64,000 nucleotides of DNA from an uncultured Duodenibacillus sp. (GTDB taxonomy: Bacteria; Pseudomonadota; Gammaproteobacteria; Burkholderiales; Burkholderiaceae_F), in contig CALXKM010000010.1 in the NCBI GenBank assembly GCA_944388865.1, positions 1-64,000 of the forward strand, written 5' to 3'. How positions within the stretch are numbered: the stretch's first letter is position 1; each line of letters opens with the position of its first letter. Below the pieces are notes generated by a model. The model ran no database searches, was not told the origin of the DNA, and saw only the letters and a list, made by a program, of their open reading frames with translations. Shown piece after piece: positions 53,649-62,768 of this stretch. Position numbers and translations under genes: made by a program.

Positions 53649-55058
53649 CTACTCCTGCATGGCGGCAATGATGCTCGCAACGGAACAAGTGAGCTTTTTG
53701 AGATAGGCGAGGTTGAGCATTTCATCGGGGCCGTGCGCGTTGGAGTGCGGACCGAGAACGCCTGTGACCAGATACTGGGCCTCTTTTCCGAAAAAGTTTT
53801 CCATCATAGAGAGAATAGGAATGGAGGCTCCTTCGCAGCTGCTTGCACCGGGATTGCCGAAATGGGCAAGGCTTGCGGCTTCAAAGGCTTGGGCAAACCA
53901 GACTTTTTGAGCCGGAGCATTCCACCCCGGACCATGTCCAGCATCGGATACTGTTATCGTGCAGCCAAATGGCGGATCCTTCGTCAGTTCTGCCGTAAGT
54001 GCATCGAGAGCTTTTTTGCCGTCAACCCCGGGCGGAATGCGTATGGAAAGCCGCAGACTGGTTTCGGCGCGAAGAACGTTGCCGGCATCTTGCAGCAAAG
54101 GCAAACCGCTGGCTCCAATGATGCATAACTGAGGTTTCCAGCCGCGCAGCACAAGTGCTTCAAAGGGATCGCTGGCTTTTGCGCGCGTTGTGCCGTTCCA
54201 GGGAAAATCAGCAAAGATTTTGCGGCCGAGAATGGTCGCGCAACGTTGCATTTGCTCGAAGCGATCGGCGGGGATTTCGGTGTTGAGCTCAGGGACGAGC
54301 ATTTCGCCGGTTTGCGAGCACTCGATGCGATCAAGAAGCGAGCGTGCTATGGCAAAAGAATCCGGTACGATGCCGCTTGCAACTCCTGAGTGCACGCCAT
54401 GCTTAAGTACGCGCACCGTCAAGGTGAGTGTTGCGGCGCCGCGAAAGCTCGTTGAGTTCCACAAACGATCATAGTCGCAGCAGGTGCCGTCCATGACGAC
54501 GACAAGTCCGATGCTCCCCAAGCGAGGCGCTGCAGTTTTCATCCAGTACTCGAAATCAATGGATTCACACTCTTCTGCGGTTTCGTACAAACCTACGGCT
54601 CGCGCCCGCGGCGTGTCTGATCGATCAAGCGCGGCGAGGGCTGTAAGCGCTGCGTAAAAGTTATAGCCGTCATCGGCAGCTCCGCGCCCGTAGAGGCAAT
54701 CGCCTTCAAGCGAAGGCTTAAATGCTGAGCGGCCGCAACTCCAGCCGGTACCTTCAGGCTGCTTGTCGAAGTGCCCGTAAAAGAAGACGCTCAAAGCACT
54801 TTCGCTGTCCGTGGCAGGAATCTCAAAAAAGAGAGCCGGAGAGCGACCAGGTTGCGAGAGAACTTCGAAAGTTCCTTCGGGAAAAAGTTTTTTGCCCCAT
54901 CGGGCAGCATCTTCGCAGGCTTTGAGAAGATAGCCGTTTTGCTCCCAGCAAGGATCAAAGCCAACCGATTTGGCCGGCAGCCTGATGAATTCTGAGAGTG
55001 CCTCAAGGGCATCTGTGCGCCAGAGCGCATCAACGGTTTGTTCAATAGCGGGATTCAC
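53649..55058 (-). CDS. M20 family metallopeptidase
   Basis: 469-aa zinc peptidase with FFYGHFDKQP (His ligand), LYGRGAADDGYN (bridging Asp), ETAEECES (catalytic Glu area), VVMDGTCCD and the C-terminal HSNAHGPDE. The dimerisation domain lies near residues 205-325. It resembles carnosinase/DapE-like dipeptidases (YGHFDKQP type); the peptide substrate is unknown. Confidence 0.88.
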   Translation of the reverse strand: MNPAIEQTVDALWRTDALEALSEFIRLPAKSVGFDPCWEQNGYLLKACEDAARWGKKLFPEGTFEVLSQPGRSPALFFEIPATDSESALSVFFYGHFDKQPEGTGWSCGRSAFKPSLEGDCLYGRGAADDGYNFYAALTALAALDRSDTPRARAVGLYETAEECESIDFEYWMKTAAPRLGSIGLVVVMDGTCCDYDRLWNSTSFRGAATLTLTVRVLKHGVHSGVASGIVPDSFAIARSLLDRIECSQTGEMLVPELNTEIPADRFEQMQRCATILGRKIFADFPWNGTTRAKASDPFEALVLRGWKPQLCIIGASGLPLLQDAGNVLRAETSLRLSIRIPPGVDGKKALDALTAELTKDPPFGCTITVSDAGHGPGWNAPAQKVWFAQAFEAASLAHFGNPGASSCEGASIPILSMMENFFGKEAQYLVTGVLGPHSNAHGPDEMLNLAYLKKLTCSVASIIAAMQE

Positions 55059-55085
55059 TTTTTGATTTTCCTGCCTTGTTTTGCG

Positions 55086-56426
55086 TTAGGGGGCTTGCTT
55101 AGGGACAGGTTCGGCAATGGCGTAGGCTTTTGCGCCGAGAGCACTGCTGACGCTTCGTGCCAGAGCAATGGCTTCTTGTTGCGAAGGTGCATTGCCAACA
55201 ACGACTCGATAGACAGTGCCTGTGTCAATGACGCGCACGGAACCGAAGGCGGCTTGCTGCTGGGAGAACATCATTTCGGCATGAGCTGCGGCAGCCTTTG
55301 CGTTGTCGGCGACTCCGAAAGCGCCTAACTGTACGGTCCAGCCGGTTGCGGCGGCAGCGTATCTTGATTGCGCTTTTTGCGCCTCAATGGCATTTTGTTC
55401 GGCCACAATGGCGCTGATCGGGTCTGAAGTGCCTGCACTGCTTGGCTCGGCAGTCTGGTCAGTTCGTGCAGCATGGTAATTCTCGATGGCTGCCGCTTCA
55501 TCGGTACCGGTTTCCTCCACCGTCAGGCTGATGCTCACGGCAGGTTCGCCGGGGTCGTCAGTATCAGCGACGACTGAGTTCATGACATCGATTGATTCGG
55601 ATTGAGCCGTCACTGGCAGAGGACGACTCAGTTGACCACCGGCTGCTGCTGCAGCAACGTACGTCTGAGAACTTGAAGCTTGTCCGGCCGCAGCAGTCTG
55701 CCTCGCGGGCGATGAAGAATAAGAGCGCGGTGCTGTGCTCTTTGATGAGCGCGAGGAGACGTTGCTTGAGTAGTTTTTCTGCGAGCTTGTCCAGACTGCG
55801 GAGCTCGTGCTTGAAGAGTGACCAGACATGCTTGAGGCGGCAGCGGCGGCAACCAAAGTGGCATCAGACGAATTGGTCGAAGGAATGCGGCCGGCGGCGA
55901 TGTCTTTTCTTGTGATGCGCTCGACGCGCACGCGCGTTGTGCCCTCTTTCTGGTAGCCCAGACGCACGGCCGCAGCGTAGCTCAAATCAATGATGCGTCC
56001 GCGCAGAAATGGTCCGCGATCATTGACTCGCACGATGATGGAGCGGCCATTTTTCAGGTTGGTGACGCGGGCATAGCTCGGAAGCTCCATAGTGGGGTGA
56101 GCAGCTGACAAAGCATACATATCGTAGATTTCGCCCATGGAAGTTTTTTTGCCATGGAACTGCTTTCCGTACCAGCTGGCTTCTCCGACCTGCGTCATCG
56201 GTTTGTCCCCTGTTACGGGAACATAGCGCTTTCCCATAACCGTGTAAGGGCGATTAGCCCATTTATGAGGTTCTTCTACCTTGATGGTGATGTCGTCAGA
56301 GCCCAAAGCTTTGAGGTGGCCGAGAGCAGAAGGCGGGCCGTCGTTGTCAAAATAGCCGCCTTCGCTCGAGCCAAAGGAGCAGCCGGCAAGCAGCATCGCG
56401 GCGGCTAAGGACAAAAAGTAGCGCAT
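55086..56426 (-). CDS. rlpA: Septal ring lytic transglycosylase RlpA family lipoprotein
   Basis: 446-aa lipoprotein: signal with lipobox LAGCSFG, then the double-psi beta-barrel domain (VGEASWYGKQFHGKKTSMGEIYDMYALSAAHPTMELP, VRVNDRGPFLRGRIIDLSYAAA), a Ser/Ala-rich linker of about 160 residues (SSMSGHSSSTSSAVW, SSKSTAPRSYSSSP) and a C-terminal SPOR domain (TGWTVQLGAFGVADNAKAAAAHAE). RlpA cleaves denuded glycan at the septum. Long linkers of low complexity are usual here. Confidence 0.9.
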   Translation of the reverse strand: MRYFLSLAAAMLLAGCSFGSSEGGYFDNDGPPSALGHLKALGSDDITIKVEEPHKWANRPYTVMGKRYVPVTGDKPMTQVGEASWYGKQFHGKKTSMGEIYDMYALSAAHPTMELPSYARVTNLKNGRSIIVRVNDRGPFLRGRIIDLSYAAAVRLGYQKEGTTRVRVERITRKDIAAGRIPSTNSSDATLVAAAAASSMSGHSSSTSSAVWTSSQKNYSSNVSSRSSKSTAPRSYSSSPARQTAAAGQASSSQTYVAAAAAGGQLSRPLPVTAQSESIDVMNSVVADTDDPGEPAVSISLTVEETGTDEAAAIENYHAARTDQTAEPSSAGTSDPISAIVAEQNAIEAQKAQSRYAAAATGWTVQLGAFGVADNAKAAAAHAEMMFSQQQAAFGSVRVIDTGTVYRVVVGNAPSQQEAIALARSVSSALGAKAYAIAEPVPKQAP

Positions 56427-56669
56427 GAGGTTAGTTGCACGTAAAAATCAGTAAGAAAGAAAAAGAGTCGTCGCGCGCAAGATAAACCTCGCACGGCAGC
56501 GCTCTGACAAAGCTCTCCCACTATAGCGCAAGGAGCTCTCAATCATGTTTCAGAAAAGCACCGTAAAGCAGAGAAAATTGAAACTTTTTCTGGGAAAGAT
56601 CCCATAAAAATCAAGAAAGGCGCTAAATTTTCAACTTTGTTTTGTTTTGCATTTTGCAGGTACTGAGTT

Positions 56670-56957
56670 ATGTCCCTTGAAATGGACGACGTTCGCCGCA
56701 TTGCTGAGCTTGCGCACATAGATATTGACGATGCGCAGGCGCAGAAAATGCAGGTTGAACTCAACGATATTTTTAAGATGATCGAACGTATTCAGGCTGT
56801 GAATACCGACGGCGTCGAACCGATGATGCACCCGCACGACGGCGTGCAGCGCCAGCGCGACGATGTGGTTGTGTTCGGCGACGACCGAGAAGAAAACATG
56901 AAGAACGCTCCCGAAGAGTATGACGGCATGTTCCTCGTGCCTCAGGTCATTGAATAA
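56670..56957 (+). CDS. gatC: Glutamyl-tRNA(Gln)/aspartyl-tRNA(Asn) amidotransferase subunit C
   Basis: 95-aa Gat[49 protein letters not shown] is diagnostic. It tethers GatA to GatB. It starts the gatC-gatA-gatB operon. Confidence 0.95.
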   Translation: MSLEMDDVRRIAELAHIDIDDAQAQKMQVELNDIFKMIERIQAVNTDGVEPMMHPHDGVQRQRDDVVVFGDDREENMKNAPEEYDGMFLVPQVIE

Positions 56958-56991
56958 CCGCGCGAGCAACTCGAATAGGCACAAGAAAAAA

Positions 56992-58449
56992 ATGTCTGAA
57001 ACTAATTTTCATACTGTTGTGGAACTGTCCCGTGCGCTTGCTGCACGTGAAGTAAGCGCAGAAGAACTTGCCCGCGAATATCTTGGCCGCATTGAAAAGC
57101 ATAAAGATCTCAACTGCTTTCTGGATGTTCGGCCGGAAGAGACACTGGCAGAGGCTCGGGCCGCTGATCAGCTCATCGCCGAGGGCAAAGCTGGCCGTCT
57201 GACAGGAATTCCGATTGCGCACAAAGATATTTTCGTCACCCGCAATTGGGCATCAACGGCTGCCAGCAAAATGCTTGAGGGCTACATGAGCCCGTTTGAT
57301 GCTGCGGTTGTGAAAAAGTTGCGCGCGGCCGGTTTGGTGACGCTTGGCAAACTGAATTGCGACGAGTTTGCCATGGGGTCGGCCAACGAAAACTCGGCCT
57401 ATGGCAAGGTGTACAACCCTTGGGATCCTCATGCCGTTCCCGGAGGTAGTTCCGGCGGTTCTTCAGCCTGCGTGGCGGCCGGTCTGGCGCCTATTGCCAC
57501 TGCGACTGATACGGGTGGCTCCATTCGAGAGCCAGCATCCTTTACCGGAGTTACCGGCGTCAAGCCGACGTACGGCAGACCCAGCCGACTTGGCATGATT
57601 GCCTTTGCCAGTTCGCTTGATACGGCCGGCCTGATGGCGCACACCGCCGAAGACATTGCTTGGGTGTTGGGCGATATGGTGGGCTACGAGCCGTGGGATT
57701 CGACAAGCGAAAACATGCCCACTGAAGATTTTGCCCGCGATCTCAACAAGGGCGTCAAAGGCATGCGTCTGGGCGTGCCTCGTGCCTGGTTTACCAATGA
57801 ACTTGACGGCGAAGTCGCTTCTGCCGTCGAAAGCGTTATCGAAGAGTATCGCCGCCAGGGGGCCGAGATTGTCGATATCGAGCTGCCCAACGCCGGTCTG
57901 GGCGTTTCGGTCTACTACGTTGTGGCTTGCGCGGAGGCAAGTTCGAACTTGTCTCGCTTTGATGGCGTTCGCTACGGCTATCGGGCAAAGAACTACACCG
58001 ACATTCAAGATATGATCAAAAAGAGCCGCAACGAGGGCTTTGGAGCAGAACCCAAGAGGCGAATTTTGATTGGAACTTACGTGCTCTCGCACGGCTACTA
58101 TGACGCCTATTACATCAAGGCGCAGAAAGTTCGCCGTTTGATAGCGCAGGAATTTGACGCAGCCTTTGAGAAGGTTGATGCCATTGTCAGTCCAGTGACG
58201 ACGACGACAGCCTACGATTTCGGCTCCAAGAGTGATCCGGTATCGGCCTATATGAGCGACCTTTATACGGTTCCTGCTTCGCTTGCTGGGCTGCCGTGCA
58301 TGAGCATGCCCTGCGGCATGCACTCCAACGGTCGTCCGATCGGCGTTCAGCTAACCTGCCCGCGTTTTGCCGAGGCTCGCATGCTTGGCGTGGCACATGC
58401 CTGGCAGCAGGCGACCGACTGGCACAAGCGTCATCCAAATGGTTTTTGA
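56992..58449 (+). CDS. gatA: Glu-tRNA(Gln) amidotransferase subunit A
   Basis: 485-aa amidase-signature enzyme that releases ammonia from glutamine. The Lys lies in [11 protein letters not shown], the cis-Ser and nucleophile Ser in [14 protein letters not shown] and [14 protein letters not shown]. The ATG at 56992 is chosen from the family N-terminus; a longer frame begins at 56920 inside gatC. Confidence 0.96.
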   Translation: MSETNFHTVVELSRALAAREVSAEELAREYLGRIEKHKDLNCFLDVRPEETLAEARAADQLIAEGKAGRLTGIPIAHKDIFVTRNWASTAASKMLEGYMSPFDAAVVKKLRAAGLVTLGKLNCDEFAMGSANENSAYGKVYNPWDPHAVPGGSSGGSSACVAAGLAPIATATDTGGSIREPASFTGVTGVKPTYGRPSRLGMIAFASSLDTAGLMAHTAEDIAWVLGDMVGYEPWDSTSENMPTEDFARDLNKGVKGMRLGVPRAWFTNELDGEVASAVESVIEEYRRQGAEIVDIELPNAGLGVSVYYVVACAEASSNLSRFDGVRYGYRAKNYTDIQDMIKKSRNEGFGAEPKRRILIGTYVLSHGYYDAYYIKAQKVRRLIAQEFDAAFEKVDAIVSPVTTTTAYDFGSKSDPVSAYMSDLYTVPASLAGLPCMSMPCGMHSNGRPIGVQLTCPRFAEARMLGVAHAWQQATDWHKRHPNGF

Positions 58450-58469
58450 GAGAGTGTGAAGACAGAGTT

Positions 58470-59921
58470 ATGCAGTGGGAAGTTGTGATTGGTCTGGAGA
58501 CGCATGTTCAGCTGTCGACGGACTCTAAGATCTTTTCGGGGGCATCCACGGCCTTTGGGGCAGAGCCCAATACACAGGCCTGCTATATCGATCTGGCGTT
58601 GCCCGGAGCTTTGCCGGTGCTCAATCGCGGTGCTGTTGAGCGTGCTATTCGCTTCGGCCTTGCTATTGGGGCCGAAGTTGCGGAGAAGTCAGTTTTTGAC
58701 CGCAAAAACTATTTCTATCCCGACTTGCCTAAGGGGTATCAGATCAGCCAATTTGATCTGCCTGTGGTCAAAGGAGGACAGGTGAACTTTAGGGTTGAGC
58801 CCAAGGACGGCGATCCCTATATGAAAACCATCAACCTCACGCGCGCGCACCTTGAAGAAGATGCCGGCAAGAGCAATCACGGCGTTCAGCCGCGCAAATC
58901 TGGCATTGATTTGAATCGTGCGGGGACGCCTTTGCTTGAGATTGTGACCGAGCCCGAACTCAGAAGTTCGGCTGAGGCCGTCGGCTATGCCAAGGCTTTG
59001 CATGCGCTGGTGGTTTGGCTTGGCATCTCTCACGGCAACATGCAGGAAGGAAATTTCCGGTGCGATGCCAATGTGTCGGTACGTCCTATGGGCGAAACCA
59101 AGTTCGGCACGCGTTGCGAAATTAAGAATCTCAACTCGTTCAAGTTCCTGCAGGAGGCCATTGACTATGAAGTGCGCCGCCAGATCGAAGTGATTGAGGC
59201 CGGCGGCAAGATTGTGCAGGCAACGAGACTTTATGATCCCGATAATGGCGAAACGCGAGAAATGCGCACCAAGGAAGATTCCATGGATTATCGCTATTTC
59301 CCGGACCCCGACTTGCTGCCGTGCGTGATTTCGCCGCAATGGAAGGCGCAGGTGGCCGCTGATATGCCCGAGTTGCCAGGACAGATGCGCGAGCGCTTCA
59401 TGCGCGAGTACGGCTTGTCGGAGTATGACGCCGATGTACTCACATCAAGCCGTGATGTGGCCGATTATTTTTGCGCCGTGTGCAAGAGCGCGCCCGACAA
59501 GAAGATCGCAGCCAACTGGGTGATGGGCGAAGTGGCCGCCAGCGTGAATGCCGCCGAAGGCATGACTTATGCTGCGGCTCCGGTGACAGCGGCCGCGCTT
59601 GCCGATATTTTGAAGAGAATTGCCGACGGCACGATCAATGCCAAGGGAGCCAAGCGCATCTTCTCTCTTATTTGGGAGGGGGCTGTCGAGGGTGTTGATG
59701 CTTTGATCGAGCGGGAAGGCTTGAAGCAGATTTCGGATGCCTCTGCCCTTGAAGGAATTATCGATGATGTGCTCAAGAATAATCCCAAGATGATCGAAGA
59801 GTTCAAGGCAGGCAAGCAGAAGGCTTTCAATGCGCTTGTCGGTCAGGCCATGAAGGCAACTCGAGGCAAGGCCAATCCCAAGCAGGTCAACGAAATTCTC
59901 TCGCGCAAGCTGCAGGGATAG
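58470..59921 (+). CDS. gatB: Glu-tRNA(Gln) amidotransferase subunit B
   Basis: 483-aa kinase/transamidase subunit: [41 protein letters not shown] and [28 protein letters not shown], then the helical tail and YqeY-like domain. It amidates misacylated Glu-tRNA(Gln). Confidence 0.96.
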   Translation: MQWEVVIGLETHVQLSTDSKIFSGASTAFGAEPNTQACYIDLALPGALPVLNRGAVERAIRFGLAIGAEVAEKSVFDRKNYFYPDLPKGYQISQFDLPVVKGGQVNFRVEPKDGDPYMKTINLTRAHLEEDAGKSNHGVQPRKSGIDLNRAGTPLLEIVTEPELRSSAEAVGYAKALHALVVWLGISHGNMQEGNFRCDANVSVRPMGETKFGTRCEIKNLNSFKFLQEAIDYEVRRQIEVIEAGGKIVQATRLYDPDNGETREMRTKEDSMDYRYFPDPDLLPCVISPQWKAQVAADMPELPGQMRERFMREYGLSEYDADVLTSSRDVADYFCAVCKSAPDKKIAANWVMGEVAASVNAAEGMTYAAAPVTAAALADILKRIADGTINAKGAKRIFSLIWEGAVEGVDALIEREGLKQISDASALEGIIDDVLKNNPKMIEEFKAGKQKAFNALVGQAMKATRGKANPKQVNEILSRKLQG

Positions 59922-59944
59922 TTGATGTTGACCGGTTGATTAAA

Positions 59945-59997
59945 GAGAGCCAAAAGCTTTGCAGAATATGCGGCAGAGTTTGCGGCTCTCTTTTTTT
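59945..59997 (+). terminator. gatB operon terminator
   Basis: Outer stem GAGAGCC (59945-59951) with GGCTCTC (59984-59990), an inner CTTTGC/GCAGAG stem, and a T7 run (59991-59997). It ends just before the DUF805 ATG. Confidence 0.75.
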
Positions 59998-60000
59998 GGC

Positions 60001-60450
60001 ATGAAAGACGAGTTTGGATTTCTTCGCAGACAGATTCTGCTTTTTGACCGAACAAAGCTCGGACGCGTGTCGCGCCAAGTGTTTTGGCTGACGATGGCCG
60101 TGTATGCCGCGATTTATTCGGTAGCTTTTACCGTGCCTTTTGAGGTAGGCTTCAGGCTTGAGGTTGAGCCGGATTCGGCCTACATGAAGATCTTTCTCAA
60201 CGGGTGGCTGTGTTTTTTCTTTTTTTCCATTGCGCCTGTTGTCAGATTAACGCGCAGGCGGCTGCACGACGCAGGCTTGAGTGGCTGGTGGATGTTGCTT
60301 GGCGTGGTGCCTGTTGTTGGATGGGCGGTTGTGTGCGTACTGCTGTGTCTGCCTTCTGCACCGTTGGGCAAATACGATCGTTTTGTTGAGGAAAATAGAA
60401 AAAAGCTGCGGGCCTTCGCGACAGACGAAGGCCTCGCAGCCATTCATTAA
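60001..60450 (+). CDS. DUF805 membrane protein
   Basis: 149-aa membrane protein with the DUF805 arrangement: a basic N-terminal segment (LLFDRTKLGRVSRQVFW), hydrophobic helices, and RRRLHDAGLSGWWMLLGVVPVVGWAVVCVLLC. The function is unknown. The ATG at 60001 lies three bases after the gatB T-run and has no Shine-Dalgarno sequence; in-frame earlier starts (59959 TTG, 59968 ATG) fall within the hairpin. Confidence 0.75.
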   Translation: MKDEFGFLRRQILLFDRTKLGRVSRQVFWLTMAVYAAIYSVAFTVPFEVGFRLEVEPDSAYMKIFLNGWLCFFFFSIAPVVRLTRRRLHDAGLSGWWMLLGVVPVVGWAVVCVLLCLPSAPLGKYDRFVEENRKKLRAFATDEGLAAIH

Positions 60451-60481
60451 TCGATGCTGCTGGACTGCAAGCTGTGAGTCC

Positions 60482-61159
60482 CTAGGCACCGTATTTGGTG
60501 CGGTAGGCGGCGACGGCTTCTCGGTAGGGGCGTGCTGCTTGAGCGGCAGGCGTATCCTGATTCATGAATTCAAGCAGGTCGTTTAAGTTGGCAATGCTAA
60601 CGACGGGCATGCAGAATGTTTTTTCGACATCCTGCACGGCAGAAGTCTCTGTCATCACTTCGGCATTGCCGCCGCGTTCCTGGCGATCCAGCGCAATCAG
60701 CACGCCGCTGGGGGTTGCGCCTGCGGCACGGATTAGACTTACCGATTCTCGAACAGAAGTACCTGCACTGATGACATCGTCAATGATGACAACACGTCCC
60801 TTCAGAGGCGAGCCGATGACCGTGCCGCCTTCCCCATGATCCTTGACTTCCTTGCGATTGAAAGCCCAGGGAACGTCGCATCCCAGACGGGCAAGATTCA
60901 TAGCGACCGTGGAAACCAACGGGATGCCTTTGTATGCCGGACCAAAGAGCATGTCAAATTCGATGCGGCCAGCCTTTTTTGCTTCGAGCAACGCTTGGGC
61001 GTAGAACGTACCGAGGCGGTCAAGAAGGTTGCCGGTGTTGAAAAGACCGGCATTGAAGAAGTAGGGGCTCATGCGGCCTGCTTTTGTTTTGAATTCACCA
61101 AAACGAAGAACGTTGGCCGTCAGGGCAAATTCGATGAACTGGGCTTGATTCGAGGACAT
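60482..61159 (-). CDS. pyrE: Orotate phosphoribosyltransferase
   Basis: 225-aa enzyme that makes OMP from orotate and PRPP. The PRPP motif is [13 protein letters not shown], with the catalytic loop [13 protein letters not shown] and the N-terminal [29 protein letters not shown]. The ATG at 61159 is preferred over 61180. It converges on the DUF805 gene and diverges from the exonuclease gene. Confidence 0.95.
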   Translation of the reverse strand: MSSNQAQFIEFALTANVLRFGEFKTKAGRMSPYFFNAGLFNTGNLLDRLGTFYAQALLEAKKAGRIEFDMLFGPAYKGIPLVSTVAMNLARLGCDVPWAFNRKEVKDHGEGGTVIGSPLKGRVVIIDDVISAGTSVRESVSLIRAAGATPSGVLIALDRQERGGNAEVMTETSAVQDVEKTFCMPVVSIANLNDLLEFMNQDTPAAQAARPYREAVAAYRTKYGA

Positions 61160-61277
61160 GATGGTTAAACAAGAAGACAAAAATTGTTGGTGCGCTGCAC
61201 CCCGCAGCCTTCGAGCTTGAGGCGCACTGAAGCTAAAATTTTAGGACATTTGCGAATTTTCTAGGAGTCAAGAAAAA

Positions 61278-62054
61278 GTGCTTCGCGTCGTGACTTTTAA
61301 TGCCAATGGCATCCGTTCGGCGGCCGACAAGGGCTTTTGGAACTGGTTTGAGAGACAGGATGCGGATGTGCTGTGCGTCCAGGAGCTCAAGGCGCAGGAG
61401 GCTGATTTAAAGCCTGAGGTGCGCGAGCGCAAAGGATATGAAAGCTGGATGCACTGTGCGCAAAAGCGCGGGTATTCCGGCTGCGGGCTGTGGTCTCGCA
61501 TCAAGCCCGTGAACGTGCAGACAGGTTTCGGCGTTGATGAATTCGATAATGAAGGGCGCTATGTGAGGGCTGACTTCGACAAGCTGTCGGTGGTTTCCGT
61601 CTATTTTCCGTCCGGGACGTCTGGAGAAGACAGGCAGGCTGCAAAATACCGTTTTTTAGATGCTTTTAGAGAGCATTTGCGGCAACTTCGCTCAACAGGG
61701 CGCGAAATCCTTGTGTGTGGAGACGTCAATATTGCCCACAAGGAAATCGACATCAAAAATTGGAAGGGCAATCTGACGCACTCCGGATTTTTGCCCGAAG
61801 AACGTCAATGGGTGAGCAAAATTCTCGAAGAAGACGGCTGGCACGATATTTTCCGCGAGCTTGATCCCAGACCAGAGCAATACACTTGGTGGAGTCAGCG
61901 AGGGCAGGCTAGAGCCAAAAATGTTGGCTGGCGCATTGACTACATGTTCGGCACTGCAGGCATCGCAAGGCAAGCCGTCAAGGCGTTTATTTACAAGGAC
62001 GAGAAGCTTTCCGATCATGCTCCTCTTGTGATTGACTTCGACACGGACCAATAG
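61278..62054 (+). CDS. xth: Exodeoxyribonuclease III
   Basis: 258-aa AP endonuclease/3' exonuclease for base excision repair. Motifs: TFNANGIRSA, VQELKAQE (metal Glu), CGDVNIAHKEIDIKN and SDHAPLVIDF. GTG start at 61278, with AGGAG 13 nt upstream. It precedes the pseudouridine synthase gene by two bases. Confidence 0.93.
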   Translation: MLRVVTFNANGIRSAADKGFWNWFERQDADVLCVQELKAQEADLKPEVRERKGYESWMHCAQKRGYSGCGLWSRIKPVNVQTGFGVDEFDNEGRYVRADFDKLSVVSVYFPSGTSGEDRQAAKYRFLDAFREHLRQLRSTGREILVCGDVNIAHKEIDIKNWKGNLTHSGFLPEERQWVSKILEEDGWHDIFRELDPRPEQYTWWSQRGQARAKNVGWRIDYMFGTAGIARQAVKAFIYKDEKLSDHAPLVIDFDTDQ

Positions 62055-62056
62055 AC

Positions 62057-62749
62057 ATGCGGCTTGAGCAGATTCTTTTTACGCAGGGTTTTGGGACCCG
62101 TCACGAATGTCGAGGATTGATTGCGCTCGGTCGCGTTGCATTCGGCTCAGAAGTGCTTTGCGATCCAGATGTCGAAATAGATGAGGAGGGATTGATTTTC
62201 TCTGTTGACGGACAGTCGTGGCCTTATTGCGAAAAGGCGCTGATTGTGATGAATAAGCCGGCGGGCTATGAATGTTCTCAAAAGCCAACTCACTATCCGA
62301 GCGTAATGACGCTTTTGCCTGCGCCGTTGCGCAGACGTGGTTTGCAGCCGGTGGGCAGGCTCGATGCCGACACAACGGGACTTTTGCTGATGACCGATGA
62401 CGGGGCGCTTTTGCATCGACTCACGCACCCTAAGCGGCACGTTGGCAAGCGTTATCGAGTCGAGTGCCGACATCCGATCTCGGAGAGCATTGTCGAAAGG
62501 CTTCAGCAAGGCGTGCTTCTTGTTGATGAAAAGCAGCCGCTAAAGGCTGCGGATGTCACGAAAAAAAGCGAAGTTGTGCTCGAAATGACTATTACGAGCG
62601 GGAAGTATCACCAAGTCAAGCGCATGATTGCCGCGGCCGGCAACCGCGTAGAGGCGCTCGAGCGCATCAGCTTCGGCAAGCTTTGTCTTCCAATAGATCT
62701 TGAGCGAGGGAAGTGGCGTTGGCTGTCATCTCCCTCAGAGGTCATCTGA
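62057..62749 (+). CDS. rsuA: RsuA-type ribosomal RNA pseudouridine synthase
   Basis: 230-aa synthase with an N-terminal S4-like domain (RLEQILFTQGFGTRHECRGLIALGRV), the substrate motif VMNKPAGYECSQK and the catalytic Asp in VGRLDADTTGLLLMTDDG, plus HRLTHPKRHVGKRYRV. RsuA makes pseudouridine 516 in 16S rRNA; the exact target here is inferred from similarity. Confidence 0.85.
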   Translation: MRLEQILFTQGFGTRHECRGLIALGRVAFGSEVLCDPDVEIDEEGLIFSVDGQSWPYCEKALIVMNKPAGYECSQKPTHYPSVMTLLPAPLRRRGLQPVGRLDADTTGLLLMTDDGALLHRLTHPKRHVGKRYRVECRHPISESIVERLQQGVLLVDEKQPLKAADVTKKSEVVLEMTITSGKYHQVKRMIAAAGNRVEALERISFGKLCLPIDLERGKWRWLSSPSEVI

Positions 62750-62768
62750 CAAGTCAGAGGCTGTTCCG

